This document shows, piece by piece, positions 1-7,635 of a stretch of 29,121 nucleotides of DNA. The notes below the pieces were generated by a model. It was given only the letters and a program-made list of their open reading frames with translations, was not told the origin of the DNA and ran no database searches. Position numbers and translations under genes: made by a program. This stretch comes from an uncultured Oscillospiraceae bacterium (GTDB lineage: Bacteria; Bacillota; Clostridia; Oscillospirales; Ruminococcaceae). The DNA is taken from positions 1-29,121 of the forward strand of contig UQMF01000026.1 of NCBI GenBank assembly GCA_900542145.1. Direction: 5' to 3'. The number at the start of each line of letters is the position of its first letter. Within the stretch, counting starts at the first letter, position 1.

Positions 1-41
1 GGTCTATCTCTCAACCTTTTTTCTTACTTTGTCCAATATCT

Positions 42-57
42 ATTGTAGCACTACAAT
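42..57. promoter_or_regulatory. 16-bp palindrome upstream of the GNAT promoter, possible operator
   Basis: A perfect inverted repeat, ATTGTAG-CA-CTACAAT (7-bp arms, 2-nt centre), lies about 28 bp upstream of the -35 hexamer of the acetyltransferase gene. Its size suits a dimeric repressor or activator site. No regulator gene is beside it in the window, so function is inference. Confidence 0.35.
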
Positions 58-85
58 TCCTACCGGCTTGTATATTATTCATCGC

Positions 86-114
86 TTGCATATCCGCGGA
101 ATTTGTGGTACAAT
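86..114 (+). promoter_or_regulatory. Sigma-A promoter of the GNAT gene
   Basis: TTGCAT (86-91), a 17-bp spacer and TACAAT (109-114), about 28 bp upstream of the start codon. Both hexamers are one or two bases from consensus. Confidence 0.7.
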
Positions 115-142
115 AGTAATCAGCAATAAAGGAGAGCGACAT

Positions 143-685
143 ATGGACTACATAAAATTCTATTCCCACACCGACCCAATGCCGAGGAAGAAATTCTCGC
201 AGCTGTACAGCATTATGGAATACTCGTTCCCTGCCACGGAGCGCGGCAGCGAGGCATTCCACTACTCCGAGTACAAACGCCCGGAATTCCGCTGCATGTG
301 CTACGAACCGCAGGGAGTTCCGGCAGGATTCCTGAACTACTACGACATGGAGGATGCCGCAACGATTTTCGTCGAGCACTTCGCCATGGAACCCTCCCTC
401 CGCGGCAGAGGGACCGGCTCCGATATGCTGCGGTGCTTTCTGGACTACGCGTCGGATTCCCTGGTGGTGCTTGAAGTCGAGCCGCCGGAGGGCGACATGG
501 AAAAGCGCCGGATCGCATTCTATCAGCGTATCGGGCTTATCCTGAATCCCGGAGAGTATTTCCAGCCGGAGTTCTACGGGAAATCCCCGGCAATACCACT
601 TATGCTGATGACAAACAAGCCGATATCCGACTCAGAATTTGAGGACATAAAGCAGCTTATCCACAAAAGGATATATCTCAAATAA
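143..685 (+). CDS. GNAT-family N-acetyltransferase
   Basis: A 180-residue protein resembling GCN5-related N-acetyltransferases, which move an acetyl group from acetyl-CoA to a small molecule or protein amine. The core segment reads VEHFAMEPSLRGRGTGSDML at about residues 76-95; RGRGTGSDML is a typical acetyl-CoA pyrophosphate-binding R/Q-x-x-G-x-G/A motif. It is followed by LVVLEVEPP (beta-5-like) and RIAFYQRIGLI, the usual FYxRxGF region. The ATG at 143 is chosen because GGAG at 131-134 lies about 8 bp before it and a promoter sits just upstream. An in-frame start at 29 would lie upstream of that promoter. The gene is monocistronic, with its own promoter and terminator. The substrate cannot be told from sequence. 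Confidence 0.85.
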   Translation: MDYIKFYSHTDPMPRKKFSQLYSIMEYSFPATERGSEAFHYSEYKRPEFRCMCYEPQGVPAGFLNYYDMEDAATIFVEHFAMEPSLRGRGTGSDMLRCFLDYASDSLVVLEVEPPEGDMEKRRIAFYQRIGLILNPGEYFQPEFYGKSPAIPLMLMTNKPISDSEFEDIKQLIHKRIYLK

Positions 686-792
686 CCCTCAAACGCTCCG
701 GATTCCAGGAGCCTGACGCCAAGATGTATGAATCCCCCAAAAATCAGCAAGGCTGAACGCGTACCGTGGAATGAACATAAAACAAGGCAAAG

Positions 793-815
793 TGCGGTGT
801 ATTGCCGCATTTTTT
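793..815 (+). terminator. Rho-independent terminator after the GNAT gene
   Basis: Stem TGCGG/CCGCA with a 7-nt loop followed by six T residues. It lies about 107 bp past the stop codon. The stretch 686-792 between them holds no gene I can support. Confidence 0.7.
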
Positions 816-833
816 GTATTCAGTAGCACATAA

Positions 834-854
834 GGGCGCACGGAATATGCGCCC
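834..854. repeat. REP-like palindrome, GGGCGCA/TGCGCCC
   Basis: GGGCGCA (834-840) and TGCGCCC (848-854) form a perfect 7-bp hairpin with a 7-nt loop. It is flanked by CTACAG on the right, so the minus strand reads CTGTAGGGGCGCA, a shape often seen in dispersed palindromic repeats of gut Firmicutes. There is no T-run, so it is not a standard terminator. It sits between two convergent genes. Confidence 0.45.
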
Positions 855-890
855 CTACAGCTATTCTGTGACACATGCTTCACTGTCGGT

Positions 891-2045
891 TCAGGCATTA
901 TCCCGGCGCTTTCCTGTGAGCAGGAGTCCGGCGGCGACTGCCGTTACGGGAGCGACCGCGACTATGCCGAAGCTTCCGGCTACCGTGTGGATTATCTCCG
1001 CGGCGATGTACTTGTAGTTCAGTATGCAGTCCAGTGGAGTCCCCTGCGCCATGAATACCATGAGCTGCGCTATGCAGCTGCCAGAATACGCCAGCAGCAG
1101 CGTCGTGGTTATCGTGCCCATCGCGGCGCGGCCTACAGTAAGTCCGGATTTAACCGCCTCCCAGGGCTTGATATCCGGCTTCTTGTGTATTACCTCGTCG
1201 ACCGCAGAGGTGATGTCCACCGCCAGGTCCATCATCGCACCGGAGGAGCCGATAAATATCGCCGCCATGAATATTTCAGTGAGGTTCAGGTCCTGATATC
1301 CGCTGTACAGCAGGCTTTCCGAGCCGGTCATTATCGCACCGTGAATATTCATCAGCCGGGTGAATACCGCGCCCAGGACCGCCGTGAAAGCAAGTCCGAT
1401 GATTATGCCCAGCGAGGAGGAAAGCGCCCGGCGGTCGAATCCATACACCAGCGAAACTATGACCACGGACAGAACCGAAATTATCACAATGCCGGAAAGT
1501 ATCGGGGAAATGCTGTTCAGGTACAGCGGCACGACTACCTTCCAGATAAGCAGTATCGTCAGAATAAACGACAGCACCGCGCGCAGTCCCGTCTGCCCTG
1601 CGAAGAATATCAGCACCGCAATGAATATCGCCACCAGCACTATCTCCCAGGGAAGCCGGTAGTGGTCGGTCATGGAAACCGAAAGTATCTCGCCGTCCCG
1701 GTGGCTGATACGGACATACGCCGTGTCGCCGGGCTGGAATATCTTGTCTATTTCCAGAGAGCCAGTGAGCATGTTAACTGCTGTGTATTCCTGCCCGGCA
1801 AACTGTCCCTCAAGGAACTCGATATCGCAGTTCTGGTCGCCGGAGCGCACCAGCCCGGTGTCGATTATCATGCTGTTATCCACTGCAAGCACCTTCGCCG
1901 GAACGCGCTCAGTTCCCTGGTATATCAGCTTGTTCTCAAATCCTGTGGGAATGAATATAAGGGCGATTATTGCAACAAGTGTAACTATCACGGGAGAATA
2001 ATAGCGTATCCTCTCCGGAGTGAAGAATGTTCTCAGTCTGTTCAT
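891..2045 (-). CDS. YibE/F-family membrane protein
   Basis: A 384-residue polytopic protein resembling the YibE/YibF family (Pfam YibE_F), whose biochemical role is not established. One N-terminal membrane segment is followed by an extracytoplasmic stretch of about 100 residues (roughly 35-135), rich in beta-type sequence. A cluster of about seven hydrophobic segments then runs to the C-terminus. Family-like stretches include LGIIIGLAFTAVLGAVFT, GSSGAMMDLAVDITSAVDEV and GRAAMGTITTTLLLAYSG. I use the ATG at 2045 because AGAAAGG precedes it by a few bases. A longer GTG start at 2084 would run through the terminator hairpin of the upstream phosphatase gene. No clean promoter is visible, so expression may depend on read-through. 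I see no strong terminator after it. Confidence 0.85.
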   Translation of the reverse strand: MNRLRTFFTPERIRYYSPVIVTLVAIIALIFIPTGFENKLIYQGTERVPAKVLAVDNSMIIDTGLVRSGDQNCDIEFLEGQFAGQEYTAVNMLTGSLEIDKIFQPGDTAYVRISHRDGEILSVSMTDHYRLPWEIVLVAIFIAVLIFFAGQTGLRAVLSFILTILLIWKVVVPLYLNSISPILSGIVIISVLSVVIVSLVYGFDRRALSSSLGIIIGLAFTAVLGAVFTRLMNIHGAIMTGSESLLYSGYQDLNLTEIFMAAIFIGSSGAMMDLAVDITSAVDEVIHKKPDIKPWEAVKSGLTVGRAAMGTITTTLLLAYSGSCIAQLMVFMAQGTPLDCILNYKYIAAEIIHTVAGSFGIVAVAPVTAVAAGLLLTGKRRDNA

Positions 2046-2064
2046 AAGTGCCTTTCTGTACCCG

Positions 2065-2100
2065 AAAAAGCTCCGCTTCCGCACATGGCAGAAACGGAGC
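2065..2100 (-). terminator. Terminator after the alkaline phosphatase gene
   Basis: On the minus strand GCTCCG...CGGAGC forms a 13-bp stem with two imperfect pairs (2070-2100) followed by TTTTT (2065-2069). It begins about 20 bp after the phosphatase stop codon and ends about 20 bp before the YibE/F start. Confidence 0.75.
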
Positions 2101-2119
2101 CGGGAGGATTTCGTGAAAT

Positions 2120-3649
2120 TTACTTTACGCCAGTGAGCGCTGCGAGTTTGTCGTAGATCTTGGTATTGTCATAGTAACCGTTAAAGAGGGTTGCTCCTGC
2201 GCCCTTTGCATATACGGCTACCGGAAGTCCGGTGTGCGCATAGGAGGCGAAGTTCACACCGCTCTTGTTGTTCAGCAGGTGGGTAATGGTTACGGTCAGC
2301 GGCTCATAGCTTCCGTAGAGCAGGTACTCTTCCTGGCTCTCCACTTTTTCGCCGCTCATGGTCTTGTCGTATGCCGCCTTGAGCTTGTTGTACTCATAGT
2401 CGGTGAGCACGAGGTTCGGATTCTTCTCAGCGTCCTTGTCGTCTGCGGTCATCAGTCCGAACAGGCGCTTTACGTCCTTGAGCACTGCGGTGAAGGAAGT
2501 CTTATTCTCCTTGTACTTTGATACATAGTCGCTGTCGAACTTCGCGTAGGAGAGCTTCTGGTTCTTGAGGTTGGTGAGGTAGGTGTCGTAGTCAGTACCT
2601 GCGTAACCGATAGTAAGTCCGCCGGTTTCGTGGTCGCCGGTCACGATAATGAGTGTTTCGTCCGGGTGCTGCTTGTAGAACTCCAGAGCCTTGTCAACTC
2701 CCTTGGAGAGCGCCAGAGTATCGGAGATGGTGGACTTTGCATCGTTAGCATGGCATGCCCAGTCGATCTTTCCGCCCTCTACCATCATGAAGAACCCGTT
2801 GTCGTTGTCGAGCATCTCTATGCCCTTGTCAACGTAGTCCGCAAGGCTCCACTCGCCCTTCTTGCGGTCGTTGCTGTAGGACATCGCGTCGCTGTCCGCG
2901 AGAGTTTCAGCAATAAGAATGGACTTGCCGTCCTTTGCGGTGAGCTTTTCCGCCTCGGCGTAAGTGGTTATTACATTGTAGCCTGCTTCCTCTGCTAGGT
3001 CGTATACACTGGTCTGGTCCTTGTTGTTGCCGGTGGGCTTCTTCAGCGCGCCGCCTGCGAAGTAGTCAAAATCGCTTTCCACCATCTCAACGCCGATCTC
3101 GTAGTAATTATTTCTGCTTGCCTGGTGCGCATAATATGCAGCAGGAGTTGCATGGTTGAGGTTTACGGTGGACACAACGCCTATCTTGTAGCCCATCTGG
3201 GACTTGAGCTTCTCGGCGATGGTCTCATACTCTGTCGTCATGGATTCGTCCATGTTGATGGTGCCGCTGTAGGTCTTGTGGCCAGTGGAAAGAGAGGTCG
3301 CGGTGGACGCGGAATCCGGGCAGAAGGAGGAGCTGTCATAGGTGTTGGCAGAACCTACTACCGGGAACTTCATGAAGTTCAGGCGTCTGTTTGCCTCAAG
3401 GATATCGTTGTTGTTGGTATCTGCAAGGGCACTGTAATAATCGGAAGTGATCTGGGTCTGGGGGAAGCTCATTCCGTCGCCGATAAACATGAATATGTAC
3501 TTCGGCATGGTCCCGGTGTACTTCTGCGCCCCGGAAGTAACGGTAGCCTTGGCGCTGTTTGCCGCAGATACCGCAAGCGTGCCTGCCCCTGTTGTGATGA
3601 GCGCTGCCGCCGCACATACGGAGGCGATGATCTTCTTTGCTCTGGTCAT
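2120..3649 (-). CDS. phoA: Secreted alkaline phosphatase
   Basis: A 509-residue alkaline phosphatase superfamily enzyme that hydrolyses phosphomonoesters outside the membrane to release phosphate. Residues 1-30 form a signal peptide: basic MTRAKK, a hydrophobic Ala-rich core, and an AVSAA cleavage region. FIGDGMS (Asp58) supplies a metal ligand. The nucleophile motif is PDSASTAT with Ser113, matching the family pattern D-S-[GAS]-[GASC]-[GAST]-[GA]-T. Further metal-site motifs are HATPA (His166), MVEGGKIDWACH, VTGDHETGG and YAHTG. Length is normal for the family. An AAGGAG site lies 8 bp before the ATG. The gene is monocistronic or leaky into YibE/F. Phosphate control is suggested by a possible PhoP box upstream. 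Confidence 0.95.
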   Translation of the reverse strand: MTRAKKIIASVCAAAALITTGAGTLAVSAANSAKATVTSGAQKYTGTMPKYIFMFIGDGMSFPQTQITSDYYSALADTNNNDILEANRRLNFMKFPVVGSANTYDSSSFCPDSASTATSLSTGHKTYSGTINMDESMTTEYETIAEKLKSQMGYKIGVVSTVNLNHATPAAYYAHQASRNNYYEIGVEMVESDFDYFAGGALKKPTGNNKDQTSVYDLAEEAGYNVITTYAEAEKLTAKDGKSILIAETLADSDAMSYSNDRKKGEWSLADYVDKGIEMLDNDNGFFMMVEGGKIDWACHANDAKSTISDTLALSKGVDKALEFYKQHPDETLIIVTGDHETGGLTIGYAGTDYDTYLTNLKNQKLSYAKFDSDYVSKYKENKTSFTAVLKDVKRLFGLMTADDKDAEKNPNLVLTDYEYNKLKAAYDKTMSGEKVESQEEYLLYGSYEPLTVTITHLLNNKSGVNFASYAHTGLPVAVYAKGAGATLFNGYYDNTKIYDKLAALTGVK

Positions 3650-3699
3650 TGTTGTTCTCCTTTTTAATCGTTTGTCGTTCCGTTTCTCGGTACATGTAT

Positions 3700-3728
3700 A
3701 TTATACAGCAGATTTATTAAATCCAAAA
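3700..3728 (-). promoter_or_regulatory. Probable phoA promoter with weak -35
   Basis: On the minus strand TATAAT (3700-3705) is a consensus -10. The -35 position at 17-bp spacing reads TTTTGG, a poor match, which fits an activator-dependent promoter. Confidence 0.5.
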
Positions 3729-3737
3729 GCGTGTGCG

Positions 3738-3754
3738 TGTCAAATCGTTGTAAA
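3738..3754 (-). promoter_or_regulatory. Possible PhoP box upstream of phoA
   Basis: On the minus strand TTTACA (3749-3754), 5 bp, TTGACA (3738-3743) make direct repeats with an 11-bp period, 10 bp upstream of the weak -35. In Bacillus, PhoP binds TT(A/C/T)ACA-like direct repeats with that spacing. Only two repeats are clear, so this is a suggestion. Confidence 0.4.
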
Positions 3755-3889
3755 ATCAAGTGACATATTCAAGCGACGTGGTCTGGCTGCACCGCAATGT
3801 ACTTACTGATCAGAACTAAAGACACGGATAAAGCGCAAAAACCGATAATTGGAAAGCGCAGGCGAACCGCCAAAATATTCGGATATGCC

Positions 3890-3918
3890 TTGAATTTTAC
3901 CGCATTGTGTGATACAAT
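3890..3918 (+). promoter_or_regulatory. Sigma-A promoter of the small protein/MATE/MoxR unit
   Basis: TTGAAT (3890-3895), 17-bp spacer, TACAAT (3913-3918). It is the only strong promoter I see ahead of the plus-strand run of genes ending at the terminator near 11375. Confidence 0.7.
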
Positions 3919-3967
3919 ATACATTATAATGAGATTGTTGCACACAAGCGGCAAAATGGAGGAAAAA

Positions 3968-4138
3968 ATGGAACCACATGACTATAAGGTAACAAAGATA
4001 GAGGGCGAATACGCCACGCTCACCGACCTTGCAAGCGGCGACGAAATTTTCATCGCACTATTTCTGCTGCCGGAGGGCACCAACATCGGAATGACGCTGC
4101 ATTACGAAAATCTCAGCTATGAGATAACGGAGGAATGA
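3968..4138 (+). CDS. Small DUF3006-like protein
   Basis: A 56-residue protein. The pattern KIEGEYATLTDLASGD...LLPEGTNIGMTLHYEN resembles the short DUF3006 family, which has an IDRIEGDxAVxE-like start and an LPEGxxxG turn; no function is known for it. The start is set by GGAGG (3958-3962) 5 bp before the ATG. An upstream in-frame ATG at 3956 overlaps this site, and a longer reading from 3797 would begin upstream of the promoter. It lies 65 bp ahead of the MATE gene and is probably cotranscribed. Soluble, acidic, with no membrane segment. Confidence 0.6.
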   Translation: MEPHDYKVTKIEGEYATLTDLASGDEIFIALFLLPEGTNIGMTLHYENLSYEITEE

Positions 4139-4203
4139 CAAAACCTCCTCAATAACAGGCTATATAAACAAACACAGAACAAAAGAAATAAGGAACAAAA
4201 GAC

Positions 4204-5574
4204 ATGAAAGACTTAACAAAAGGCAGCCCTGTCAGGCTGATAATAGGCTTTGCACTCCCGGTGCTGCTGGGACTTGCATTCCAGCAGGCGTACACGCTGA
4301 CAGATACTATAATCGTGGGTCAGCAGCTTGGTCAGAATTCTCTGGCGGCGATCGGCTCCACATCGGCGGTCGTGTCGCTGATGTTCAATATCATAAACGG
4401 ACTCGTCACCGGATTCGCAATACTCATCGCAAAGAACTTCGGCGCCGGAGATCATGCAGAAATGCGCCGTACCATTGCGCGCACCATCACCTTTTCCGGT
4501 ATAGCTGCGGCGCTGATAATCCTCGGGATTGCTTTTTTCATTGATCCGCTCCTGCATGCGCTGGACACCCCTGCCGGGATATTCGACGAGGCGCGTACAT
4601 ACCTCTTCATTGTTGATCTGGGGCTTGCAGCAACGCTGTTCTACAATCTGGAGTCCGCAATACTCCGTGCAGTAGGCGACAGCGTGATCCCGCTGGTTAT
4701 CCTGGTCATCTCCACAATACTCAACATCGGACTTGACGTGCTGATGGTGATCGTATTCCCGATGGGAGTTGCCGGAGCCGCGCTTGCCACGGTGATCGCA
4801 CAGCTGGTTTCCGCAGTGGTCTGCCTGATCTACCTAATAAAGAAGCGTCCCTTCCTCATCGTGAAGCCCGGTGACTTCAGATTCACGGCTTCCTCCACGG
4901 CGGAGCTTCTCAGCGCCGGCTGCGGCATGGCTCTGATGTATTCCATCGTGGACATCGGCTCGATAGTCCTACAGAACGGAATAAACGGCTTCGGCGAGGA
5001 CATAATCGCCGCCCACACCGCCGCACGCAAGCTCTTCGGGTTCACCATCATGCCTTTTTCTTCACTCAGCGCGACCCTGGTGACTTACGCAAGCCAGAAC
5101 CGCGGCGCCGGAAAGTATTCTCGAATCGGCAGTGGTGTGCGCGCCGGACTGCTTATCGGAATGATCTGCGCCGCCCTGAACGTGCTGCTCGTCTACACCT
5201 GCGGCAGAGCCATGGTCGGAATAATACTGCCGGACTGCGCCCCGGAGGTCGCGGATACTGCGGTGCTGTATCTTAAAGTGAATGTGCCGTTCTATTTCTT
5301 CCTGGCGGCGCTTCTGGAACTCCGCAGCACGCTGCAGGGGCTTGGGCACAGCATTATTCCCATAGTGGCAAGCTGTATCGAGCTTGTGTGGAAAATATGC
5401 ACGGTCGCATTCATGATCCCATGGCTGGATTACATGGGCGTAATAGTATCAGAGCCGATAATCTGGACGGTATGCGCAATAATAATCGGTATTATCGCAC
5501 TTGTGACGATACGCCGTCTGCCGCATACGGACGATTTTCCCGAAACAATGAAAGGACAGACAGATGGTCAGTGA
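4204..5574 (+). CDS. MATE-family multidrug/metabolite exporter
   Basis: A 456-residue membrane transporter of the MATE family (MatE domain twice), which exports cationic drugs or metabolites using Na+ or H+. It begins MKDLTKGSPVRLIIGFALPVL, the usual clostridial MATE start, followed by AFQQAYTLTDTIIVGQ and GSTSAVVSLMFN. About twelve hydrophobic segments divide into two halves, with the second beginning near residue 235. An AAGGA site lies upstream of the ATG. The last 11 bp overlap the start of the MoxR gene, so the two are translationally linked. The substrate cannot be inferred. Confidence 0.92.
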   Translation: MKDLTKGSPVRLIIGFALPVLLGLAFQQAYTLTDTIIVGQQLGQNSLAAIGSTSAVVSLMFNIINGLVTGFAILIAKNFGAGDHAEMRRTIARTITFSGIAAALIILGIAFFIDPLLHALDTPAGIFDEARTYLFIVDLGLAATLFYNLESAILRAVGDSVIPLVILVISTILNIGLDVLMVIVFPMGVAGAALATVIAQLVSAVVCLIYLIKKRPFLIVKPGDFRFTASSTAELLSAGCGMALMYSIVDIGSIVLQNGINGFGEDIIAAHTAARKLFGFTIMPFSSLSATLVTYASQNRGAGKYSRIGSGVRAGLLIGMICAALNVLLVYTCGRAMVGIILPDCAPEVADTAVLYLKVNVPFYFFLAALLELRSTLQGLGHSIIPIVASCIELVWKICTVAFMIPWLDYMGVIVSEPIIWTVCAIIIGIIALVTIRRLPHTDDFPETMKGQTDGQ

Positions 5575-6478
5575 ATTATCAGAAAAGCTCATTGAAAACA
5601 TTTCCCTTGCGGTAAAGGGTAAGAAGCGTGAACTCCGGCTCATCACGGCGGCAATGCTCGCCGGAGGGCACGTCCTGCTGGAGGACGTCCCGGGCACCGG
5701 AAAAACTCTGCTCTCAAGATCGCTGGCGCAGTCCGTAAGCGCGGATTTCCGGCGTATACAGTTCACTCCGGACCTGCTCCCGTCGGATATCACGGGCATC
5801 AACTACTTTAACATGAAATCCCAGGAATTCCAGCTTCGAAAGGGTCCTGTGTTCACGAATATCCTGCTGGCAGATGAAATAAACCGCGCCACCCCGAGGA
5901 CTCAGTCCGCGCTGCTGGAGTGCATGGAAGAGCGGCAGGCGACCATCGACGGCGACACCTATCAGATGGAACAGCCGTTCTTCGTAATAGCAACCCAGAA
6001 TCCCGTGGAGATACAGGGAACATACCCACTGCCGGAAGCGCAGCTCGACCGCTTCATGATTCGGCTGGCGCTGGGTTATCCCGACCGCGCGGACGAGGTA
6101 GCAGTCATCGGAGGAAAATCCTCACGGCAGCTGGAGGCAGTCTGCAAGGCGCAGGACATCATCTCCGCCCGGGAGGAAATCAGCCGCCTAGTCCCCGGAG
6201 AAGCGGTCTGCGGCTACATTGCGGATATTGCGGCGGCTACACGCAGGCACGGCGGCGTGAAACTGGGACTCTCCACAAGAGGTGCGGCGGCGCTGGGAAG
6301 AATGGCGTGCGCCCTGGCGGCGGTTTCCGGACGTGACTACGCCATGCCGCAGGACGTTATTGAGGCGGCTCCCTACGTCATAAAGCACCGCCTTATCTGC
6401 CGCGGCGGAGGTGCAGGCTCCGCGGAGGATATTCTTCGGCAGGTCCTGGACAGCGTGCCCGTACCGACGGAAGGCTGA
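5564..6478 (+). CDS. MoxR-family AAA+ ATPase
   Basis: A 304-residue MoxR-type AAA+ ATPase, a chaperone-like class that usually works with DUF58 and von Willebrand A-type proteins in envelope or protein maturation. Visible motifs are Walker A PGTGKT (residues 43-48), Walker B LLADEINRA (Asp104, Glu105), sensor 1 ATQNP (Asn146) and the arginine-finger region LDRF (Arg163). The C-terminal helical lid contains LSTRGAAALGRMACALAA. Length is normal. It overlaps the MATE gene by 11 bp, and the DUF58 gene starts 2 bp past its stop, so the three are translationally coupled. All catalytic motifs are intact. Confidence 0.95.
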   Translation: MVSELSEKLIENISLAVKGKKRELRLITAAMLAGGHVLLEDVPGTGKTLLSRSLAQSVSADFRRIQFTPDLLPSDITGINYFNMKSQEFQLRKGPVFTNILLADEINRATPRTQSALLECMEERQATIDGDTYQMEQPFFVIATQNPVEIQGTYPLPEAQLDRFMIRLALGYPDRADEVAVIGGKSSRQLEAVCKAQDIISAREEISRLVPGEAVCGYIADIAAATRRHGGVKLGLSTRGAAALGRMACALAAVSGRDYAMPQDVIEAAPYVIKHRLICRGGGAGSAEDILRQVLDSVPVPTEG

Positions 6479-6479
6479 G

Positions 6480-7622
6480 ATGGAACTGCTGGTTATGGCG
6501 GCGATTCTTGCCGCAGTGATTATCGGGCAGTACTTCCTCTACGACCGCCGGGGGCTGAAGCGCCTGGATTACTCCATAACGCTGAAGCGCCGGGATTCCG
6601 GAGAGATAGCCGCAGGCTCCGGAGTTATCCTGGAAGCCTACGAGGGCGAGGAACTGGAGCTTATTGAGGAGATAGACAACGCAAAGCTGCTGCCACTGCC
6701 ATGGGTACGCACGGAAATAAGCTGCTCCCGGTGGCTGACGTTCCGCGGCAGCCGGGATTCCAACGCCCTGGACGACACACAGAAGGGTCTGATCTCGGGA
6801 ATATTCACCCTGCGCAGCCGCCAGAAATGCCGCCGCACCTGGCGCATAAAGGCGGAGAAGCGCGGAATGTTCACCATAGACGACGTGTCTGTCACCGTGA
6901 GCGACCTGTTCGGACTGGTGCGCTCCGCCCGGGTGATAAAGCTGGGACAGCAGCTGAGGATACTCCCCACGCCGGCGGATCTGGAGCCGGGTGAAATGTC
7001 CGGCGACGCGTTCATCGGGGATATTCCGGTGCGGCGCTTTGTGCTGCCTGACCCGTTCGTGATCAGCGGTGCGAGGGAATACACCGGGCGCGAGCCGATG
7101 AACCGTATCCATTGGGCGCAGAGCGCGCGCTGCGGCTCGCTGATGGTATACTGCAATGAATTCACCACCGAGCGCCGGGTGCTGATCCTGCTGAATATCC
7201 AGCGGAGCTTCCACGGGGAGCGGCAGCAGATGAGCCTGCCGATGCTGGAGGCGATGATAAAGGGCGCGGCGTACATGCTGGAATACTGCGCCGAAACGCA
7301 CACGGAATGCGCGCTGACAGTGAATTCCGCGCAGCCCGTCGTCCCGGTTCCCGGGGAGGGCTACGTCCACAAGATGGACTGTCTGCGCACCCTGGCGGAA
7401 CTCCCCGGCGACTGCGGCGAGCACATCGACGACTTCATTTCCGGGCTGAACCTCCGGGATTACACAGACGTGGTATTTATCAGCAGCTTCCTGGACGAAA
7501 AGTGCGGCGACCTGCTGCGCAGCCTGTCGGAGAACGGCGTCTGCGTTTCCGTGATGAGCACTGAAATAGACGATGTGGATTTCTGCGAGGTCCGGCATAT
7601 CCAGAAGAGAATGCTGAGGTAG
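6480..7622 (+). CDS. DUF58 domain protein, MoxR partner
   Basis: A 380-residue protein with an N-terminal hydrophobic segment (MELLVMAAILAAVIIGQYFL), a beta-rich region, then the DUF58 core: GAREYTGREPMNRIHWAQSA, matching the family pattern of a charged EY segment followed by RxIHWxxSAR. The C-terminal half is von Willebrand A-like. Where many homologues read LLD after the first strand, this one reads ILLNIQ, so the usual Asp is replaced by Asn. The ATG at 6480 has GGAAGG about 4 bp upstream, overlapping the end of the MoxR gene. It is the standard partner of MoxR; the pair probably acts at the membrane on cell-envelope or polysaccharide functions, by inference. Confidence 0.88.
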   Translation: MELLVMAAILAAVIIGQYFLYDRRGLKRLDYSITLKRRDSGEIAAGSGVILEAYEGEELELIEEIDNAKLLPLPWVRTEISCSRWLTFRGSRDSNALDDTQKGLISGIFTLRSRQKCRRTWRIKAEKRGMFTIDDVSVTVSDLFGLVRSARVIKLGQQLRILPTPADLEPGEMSGDAFIGDIPVRRFVLPDPFVISGAREYTGREPMNRIHWAQSARCGSLMVYCNEFTTERRVLILLNIQRSFHGERQQMSLPMLEAMIKGAAYMLEYCAETHTECALTVNSAQPVVPVPGEGYVHKMDCLRTLAELPGDCGEHIDDFISGLNLRDYTDVVFISSFLDEKCGDLLRSLSENGVCVSVMSTEIDDVDFCEVRHIQKRMLR

Positions 7623-7635
7623 ATCGGGAGTTTTT

